NCBI GenBank assembly: GCA_017455785.1
Contig: JAFSYZ010000141.1
Coordinates: forward strand, 1-12,205
From: Candidatus Methanomethylophilaceae archaeon
Lineage (GTDB): Archaea > Thermoplasmatota > Thermoplasmata > Methanomassiliicoccales > Methanomethylophilaceae
Direction of reading: 5' to 3'
Length of the DNA: 12,205 nucleotides
Of the stretch, positions 7,287 to 12,205 are shown piece after piece. Every line of letters starts with the position of its first letter. The first letter of the stretch is position 1. The position numbers were made by a program, and so were the translations under genes. The notes below the pieces were generated by a model. The model worked only from the letters and a program-made list of their open reading frames with translations. It was not told where the DNA came from and made no database searches.

Positions 7287-10200
7287 ATGTTAAAATTCGG
7301 CAAAAAAACGAGCGATCCCCAAACTACTGGGGACACACCCGAACCTAAAAAGGAAGAGGGTGGTTGGTTTAAGAAAAACCAGCACTCGCTGATCATTGCC
7401 GCGATCCTGGTATTGGCGTTCGTCATCAGGTTCGTGTTCGCATATGGTCTGTCTGCCGGAAGCGGTTACGCGCTTTCAGGAGGCACGAGTGCTTCAGAAC
7501 ATCTGCACACTATCACAGAAGTTCTGACTGCAGGTACGATATTCGGTGCTGACGGAGCTATCCATTATCCGTTCGGAACCGCAAGCACGAACCCTCCACT
7601 CATTGATCTCGTGCTCTCATTGTTCGCTTTCATATTCAAGGCGGTCGGAATGGACGCCACGGCAGCGGCAGGAGCAGCACTCGGATGGTCCTCTGTATTA
7701 TTCGGGACCCTCGCCTGCATTCCCATGTACCTTCTCGCAAGGGACATCCTCGGAAGCAAAAAGGCCGGATACCTGGCAGCATTGTTCCTTGCACTGTGTC
7801 CGATCGTGATCAGTCAGACGGTCTTCTCCAATGGAACCGACATTGCAATCATCGCGTTCCTCGCCTTGTTCCTCTTCTACTTCATGTACAAGGGCGTCAA
7901 GCTCCTGGAGAACCCTGAGGAAGGAAAGAGCCCCATGAAGTACTCGTACATCTCGGGTATCTTCTTCGCAATCATCGCTCTCTCCTACGCGAACATCCGC
8001 CCGCTCATCGTCGTCACCGTATTGTGCATGGCGACCCTCGTTCTCATCAACCGCTTCAGATCCGTTGATGCAGTCCGTGTGGCCATGTTCTTCTCGGTAC
8101 CGATCCTCTGTGGTGCCATCGCAGGTGCCGCATACTTCGCAGCGGTCGGAATGCTCAACGGATACATCGGTATCGTACTCTGCGCTGTATTGGGCGTAGT
8201 GTTCTGTATGTCCTTCGCGGCATTGCAGAAGGTCCCATGGACGATCACCGTGCCGGTGTACGTTATCGCAGTCATCGCGGTATTCGTCGCAATGGCTCTC
8301 GCAGTACCGCAGTACTTCAACATGATGCTCACCGGTGTCAACTTCTACACCGAGGGATATGATGAACTCATATCCAATTCGATCTCGTTCTCGATGGTCG
8401 CGACCAACTTCGGATTCTTCACCCTTTGGTTCGGATTCATGATGGTCGTCTACAGGCTGTTCAAGATCGGGAAGAACATCGGTTCCGCTACATACATCTC
8501 TGTGCTCGTATGGATGATCGCAGGCATGCTGTTCGCTGTCACAGGTGACAACGACTACGCAGTGATCTTCGCACCCACATTCGCAGTCGGTTTCGCGGCC
8601 GTACTGGTTTGGGTCTTCGAGAGGGTCGACCTCATGGAATACAGGAATTCCTTCAGGGGTCAGAACATCAAGACCATCTGGAAGAAGATCTTCAAGCCTC
8701 TGCCTTTCATCACCGTCCTGTGCGTCGTCCTCCTTATCGGAGTTCCCAACGTCATGTACGCACTCGATGCGGGTACAGCCAACAACGATAGGGACAACCC
8801 GCTCAACGCAGGTGCTATCGGTTATTACGTTAAGACAGATTCCGATTGGATCATGAACGATGTCTTCAAGACCTATTCCGATGAGGAAAAGGACGGGGCA
8901 CTCGTCACATGGATAGATTATACTTATGACGCAGCCACATTCGGTGGCTTCGATGTCATCACCAACACATTGGGAGGCGGATCCACCGCTATGTCCAACA
9001 TCCTCCTGTCGAACGGTTCGGACGGTTCATCCGTTGCGGCCATGCTCATCTACCTCGTGAAATACAACGGGGTCGACGCATCCAAGACCGCACTGAAGAC
9101 TGTGATGTCCGAAGCAGAGTTCGATGAATTCAAGACGATCCTGGAGGTCGTCACGGATGAAGACAGGGAAGCCGTCCTCGGTAACAGTGCCGAATACGGT
9201 ATCCTCCGCACAAGTGTGTCTGATGAGAACATAATCTATCTCCGCGGAATCAACTATCTCACAGAGACATACTCTTCATACAACATCTCAAGGATGTACG
9301 AGGCCGTCGAGAACGCCACATCCAAGGATGTCACATACATCATGGTCTCCGGAAGCATGTTCCCTCTGTACTACGGATACAGCTCCATATTCGCTACGAT
9401 GTCCTACATCAACGGATACGCGTTCAGCGATTCCTACGGTACGGTCGCACAGTTCCTGGCGACAGATTATTATACTCAGTACTACACAGGTACATACTCA
9501 TACACCGATGCGATGTACAACACCCTTCTCTGGAGGGCATACATCGGAATGTCACCGGCAGAGGCAGGTCTCACCGGAACATACGACATCCACAGTTACA
9601 TGCAGAACCTGATGCTCTCCGACGGTACCTACAAGGCAACGCCCGGATACGGACTCGGAAGCTTCGAGGTCGACTACGATCACTGCTACGTCAGCTACAA
9701 CGCATCCAAGGATGCGACGCTCTCATCCGACGGATGGGAGAAGATGCTGTACAACGAGGCCATCGCAAAGCAGGAGGCCGAGGGCGGACTGATCAACTAC
9801 CTCGCAGGTTACCCTGTGTTCCTCAAGTATGTCAACTCCACAACAGGTACAGCAGTCAGCGGTACTGTCCTTTCAGCTGACGGCGATCCGGTTAAGAACG
9901 TCCGTGTCGCAGTCACCGATGCCAACGGACTCCAGCGCTCTACCGTCTTCACGGACGAGTTCGGAGACTACACCGTCATGACATACGGAGCATCCACCAT
10001 CACATACAGTATCGGAACCACATCCGCTTCAGGCGGAACACCGATCTCCACCATCAACTACACCAGCGGCCAGCTCTTGCCCGACCTCTACATACCCGAG
10101 ACATCGCTCACAGGTATCATCGATTCAGGCGAGGTAGACATCACAAGTGCACTGATCAAGATGGTAGGACAGACCACAGGCAACTCATACGACCTTACCG

Positions 10201-12205
10201 TCACATCCAACGACTTCACCTTCGCCGATATCGTCCCTGATACATACGATATCACGATCTACGATGCATCAGGAAAGACCGCTCTCGCAACCAAGACCTA
10301 CCTCACAGTGGTCGGCGAGAACAACGGACTCAGCATCGATCTCAAGAGCGCGAAGGTCACCGTCACAGTAAAGGATGAAGCAGGTAACGTCATGGAGGGA
10401 ATCAAGGTTGCCCTCACGACCAGTAACGGACTCGGATTCGTCAGCGATGAGACGGATGTTAACGGTGTGACAGTCATCAACGTCGCACCCGGCACATACA
10501 TGTACTCCATCGTCACAGAGGGATACTCCACCAACGCGGCCGCACTCACAATCGAGGCGGACAAGGAGGAGACAGCATCCATCACAGCCATCAAGGCCAC
10601 CACGGCCGAGGTCCCGGTCACCCTGTCAGGCACCGGACTGATCACCGCATTCGGTTACCAGTCGGCATACTACGGTGAGTACATGCAGTACCCCGCAGGA
10701 ACCGCAGCCACACCCGCATTCGGTGTCTACACCGCAGGAGGCTTCACCGACGGCAGCACCGTCTACTTCGGAACCACCGCGGATGAGTACGAGGCGACAG
10801 TCGGTTACATGGTATCAGGTAAGATCCTCTCATCCGAGTCAGCAACCACCGGAACATCCGGATGGGTCGCATTCATCGATCAGGATGATGCAGCGAAGAT
10901 GGTCATCGTCAACAGCGGCGAGGACGGTTACTCTGTCCTTCTGCCCGCAGACACATACAACGTATACGCAACAGACGGATCCAGTGTCTACTACGGCACG
11001 GTCAACATATCTGTCGGCGGCGACAACACAGGCAAGAACTTCGTCCTTGCATCATCCACCACGGTAAGCGGTTACACATACTGGTACTCATCCAGCTACA
11101 AGCTCACCTACCTGCCTCTCGATGTGACTGTCAGGTCGGGCGATGCGGTCTACAAGCTCAACGTTGTCAGCGGTACCGACGGTGCATACAAGTTCCTCGT
11201 GCCCTCCGATGCGACATACACAATCACATCCAACCTGACCGAGGGTGGTGTCTACTACTACGAGGGTGAGGAAGGATTCAAGGTGTACACCAAGACACTC
11301 GAGTCAGCAGGCAACTTCACCACCGATGTGGATTCGATCAAGATCACCAACGGCAACCCCTTTAAGATCATCGTCAACGATGTGGAGTTGGACGTAGACG
11401 AGGAGAAGGACTTCGATGTCACATCAACATCACTCACCGTGAAGGCAAGCAAGGCGAACGGTTACTACTTCTCAGGAACCGTAGCCGTCGAGCCCGCCAA
11501 GGAGATGACCATCGTCCTCGGTGACAAGGCCGTCAAGTACGAGACCATCGACTTCACCGTAGAGGATGGAATCACACTCACCATCACAGCTGATGATGAT
11601 GACGGTGCATACGAGGCAGTCGAGGAGAACAAGTCGTACTACTTCAAGTCCGGACACGTGTACACAGTGAAGGCACTCAACGAGGACAGCTCCAAGGTCG
11701 CATATGTGGACGTGGACCTGACCGTCGATGAGCCTGAGACAGTGTACTACATCATAATGAGCGAAGCGATCAAGGCCAAGGGATACGTCGGATTCGCAGC
11801 TGACGGTACACTCATCGTCAACGGCGAGAGGGAGTACCCCATCACCAACGGTACATACGACATCATCATACCCGCAGAGAGTTCATACGTCTTCTTCGCA
11901 GAGGTATCCAACGATGACGTCGCATACTCCGCAACAGCTGCACCGCACCTCACACCCGGATACACCAACACATTCAACATGTCCGTATGCGGCGGAGAGA
12001 AGGATCCCGAACCCGGACTCGCTGAGATCGAGCTCGAGCTCACATCCATGACCGATGTCAACAAGGGATTCAAGAACGCTGTCCTTGAGTTCACAGTGAC
12101 CATCACAGCACCCTTCGGAGCACCCACATACGTGCTGTCCGGAGGAGACTCCTGGAGGAACATCGAGTTCTACGCAGATGAGGAGCACACCGTACAGATC
12201 ACATC
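7287..12205 (+). CDS. STT3/AglB-fold oligosaccharyltransferase-like membrane protein with long surface domain array (3' end outside the window)
   Basis: The frame is open from the ATG at 7287 to the right edge, at least 1639 residues. A charged cytoplasmic tail (1-33) precedes 13-14 predicted membrane helices (34 to about 495), the number seen in STT3-type oligosaccharyltransferases, which move a lipid-linked glycan onto Asn of secreted proteins. Family landmarks are Arg48 ending helix 1, HYPFGTASTNPPLID (93-107, like the PFG...WPPLFD of AglB), IPMYLLARDILGSKKAGYLA (145-164), and after the last helix VTWIDYTYDAATFGGF then DVITNTLGGGST, aligning with WWDYG...DN.T. Key residues differ: the first acidic motif reads GTSASEH (66-72), the second DxD reads SNGTD (181-185), and WWDYG is W542-I-D-Y-T546. 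Residues 852-1639 form beta-rich, Ig-like or CarboxypepD_reg-like domains. There are 12 N-X-S/T sequons from N576 onward. The fold call is firm; enzymatic activity is uncertain. Confidence 0.82.
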   Translation, partial: MLKFGKKTSDPQTTGDTPEPKKEEGGWFKKNQHSLIIAAILVLAFVIRFVFAYGLSAGSGYALSGGTSASEHLHTITEVLTAGTIFGADGAIHYPFGTASTNPPLIDLVLSLFAFIFKAVGMDATAAAGAALGWSSVLFGTLACIPMYLLARDILGSKKAGYLAALFLALCPIVISQTVFSNGTDIAIIAFLALFLFYFMYKGVKLLENPEEGKSPMKYSYISGIFFAIIALSYANIRPLIVVTVLCMATLVLINRFRSVDAVRVAMFFSVPILCGAIAGAAYFAAVGMLNGYIGIVLCAVLGVVFCMSFAALQKVPWTITVPVYVIAVIAVFVAMALAVPQYFNMMLTGVNFYTEGYDELISNSISFSMVATNFGFFTLWFGFMMVVYRLFKIGKNIGSATYISVLVWMIAGMLFAVTGDNDYAVIFAPTFAVGFAAVLVWVFERVDLMEYRNSFRGQNIKTIWKKIFKPLPFITVLCVVLLIGVPNVMYALDAGTANNDRDNPLNAGAIGYYVKTDSDWIMNDVFKTYSDEEKDGALVTWIDYTYDAATFGGFDVITNTLGGGSTAMSNILLSNGSDGSSVAAMLIYLVKYNGVDASKTALKTVMSEAEFDEFKTILEVVTDEDREAVLGNSAEYGILRTSVSDENIIYLRGINYLTETYSSYNISRMYEAVENATSKDVTYIMVSGSMFPLYYGYSSIFATMSYINGYAFSDSYGTVAQFLATDYYTQYYTGTYSYTDAMYNTLLWRAYIGMSPAEAGLTGTYDIHSYMQNLMLSDGTYKATPGYGLGSFEVDYDHCYVSYNASKDATLSSDGWEKMLYNEAIAKQEAEGGLINYLAGYPVFLKYVNSTTGTAVSGTVLSADGDPVKNVRVAVTDANGLQRSTVFTDEFGDYTVMTYGASTITYSIGTTSASGGTPISTINYTSGQLLPDLYIPETSLTGIIDSGEVDITSALIKMVGQTTGNSYDLTVTSNDFTFADIVPDTYDITIYDASGKTALATKTYLTVVGENNGLSIDLKSAKVTVTVKDEAGNVMEGIKVALTTSNGLGFVSDETDVNGVTVINVAPGTYMYSIVTEGYSTNAAALTIEADKEETASITAIKATTAEVPVTLSGTGLITAFGYQSAYYGEYMQYPAGTAATPAFGVYTAGGFTDGSTVYFGTTADEYEATVGYMVSGKILSSESATTGTSGWVAFIDQDDAAKMVIVNSGEDGYSVLLPADTYNVYATDGSSVYYGTVNISVGGDNTGKNFVLASSTTVSGYTYWYSSSYKLTYLPLDVTVRSGDAVYKLNVVSGTDGAYKFLVPSDATYTITSNLTEGGVYYYEGEEGFKVYTKTLESAGNFTTDVDSIKITNGNPFKIIVNDVELDVDEEKDFDVTSTSLTVKASKANGYYFSGTVAVEPAKEMTIVLGDKAVKYETIDFTVEDGITLTITADDDDGAYEAVEENKSYYFKSGHVYTVKALNEDSSKVAYVDVDLTVDEPETVYYIIMSEAIKAKGYVGFAADGTLIVNGEREYPITNGTYDIIIPAESSYVFFAEVSNDDVAYSATAAPHLTPGYTNTFNMSVCGGEKDPEPGLAEIELELTSMTDVNKGFKNAVLEFTVTITAPFGAPTYVLSGGDSWRNIEFYADEEHTVQIT
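9840..12205 (+). other. Beta-rich Ig-like/CarboxypepD_reg-like domain array inside the STT3-like protein
   Basis: Residues 852 onward of the STT3-like protein form a series of units of roughly 75-90 residues. The clearest begin near 855 (VSGTVLSADGDPVKNVRVAV, then GDYTVMTYGASTITYSI), 941 (LTGIIDSGEVDITSALIKMV, then IVPDTYDITIYDASG), 1024 (VTVTVKDEAGNVMEGIKVAL, then VAPGTYMYSIVTEGY), 1177 (SGKILSSESATTG, then LLPADTYNVYATDGS) and 1260 (VSGYTYWYSSSYKL, then LVPSDATYTITSNL). The recurrent pattern of a G-X-V strand followed later by P-x-x-TY-x-I is that of carboxypeptidase-regulatory-like or CNA-B-like folds used in surface proteins. The segment is rich in Thr, Tyr, Ser and Asp, and has almost no cysteine. 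DNA-level repeats are not conserved, so the units are old or were shuffled as protein domains. Confidence 0.65.

Noticed and set aside
7546..7918. Short + strand frames inside the start of the STT3-like gene
   Set aside because: They are out of frame with the long membrane-protein frame, have no Shine-Dalgarno site and show no family resemblance.
11883..12188. - strand open frame coding a Cys/Gly-rich peptide
   Set aside because: It is antisense to the continuous STT3-like frame; the cysteines arise from reverse reading of common Thr/Ala codons.
9840..12205. Possible DNA tandem repeat or CRISPR-like array in the repetitive-looking 3' half
   Set aside because: The repetition is only at the level of protein fold and codon choice (TAC, ACA, GAC); no regular identical DNA units or spacers are present.

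Overview
The window looks like the chromosome of a euryarchaeal methanogen relative, most likely of the Thermoplasmata/Methanomassiliicoccales type. The evidence is a split RNA polymerase largest subunit (A' and A''), an L30e ribosomal protein and an archaeal NusA-like KH protein in the classical archaeal order, an archaeal-type OMP decarboxylase, archaeal TATA boxes, and Shine-Dalgarno sites matching the archaeal 16S tail. All seven stop codons in the window are TGA, which fits a lineage that avoids TAG (for example a pyrrolysine user) but does not prove it. The lineage call is an inference.

Layout. Bases 1-5336 are a tightly packed + strand transcription/translation operon: 3' end of rpoB, then rpoA1 (A'), rpoA2 (A''), rpl30e and nusA-like. 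Junctions are ATGA overlaps or gaps of a few bases. The usual archaeal continuation (rps12, rps7, elongation factors) is absent; a short T-rich gap is followed by a convergent - strand radical SAM gene (5398-6456). That gene is divergent from pyrF (6516-7160, + strand). The two share a 59-base gap with one palindromic TATA box placed about 27-32 bases from each start, so both mRNAs are probably leaderless or nearly so.

After a 126-base AT-rich spacer with a terminator-like T-rich stretch and a clear TATA box, one open reading frame begins at 7287 and runs without a stop to the right edge (at least 1639 codons). I translated it by hand. It has a 13-14 helix membrane core with the layout of STT3/AglB oligosaccharyltransferases, then the periplasmic-type domain with a WWDYG-equivalent site, then roughly 780 residues of beta-rich, Ig-like/CarboxypepD_reg-like surface domains. 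Each classical catalytic motif of the STT3 family is altered, and the protein carries 12 N-glycosylation sequons of its own. This is the most interesting object in the window.

Working together: the left operon builds the transcription elongation machinery and one ribosomal protein. PyrF supplies UMP. The radical SAM enzyme has no assigned substrate. The giant membrane protein probably acts at the cell surface, either as a divergent glycosyltransferase or as a non-catalytic surface protein that reuses the STT3 fold.
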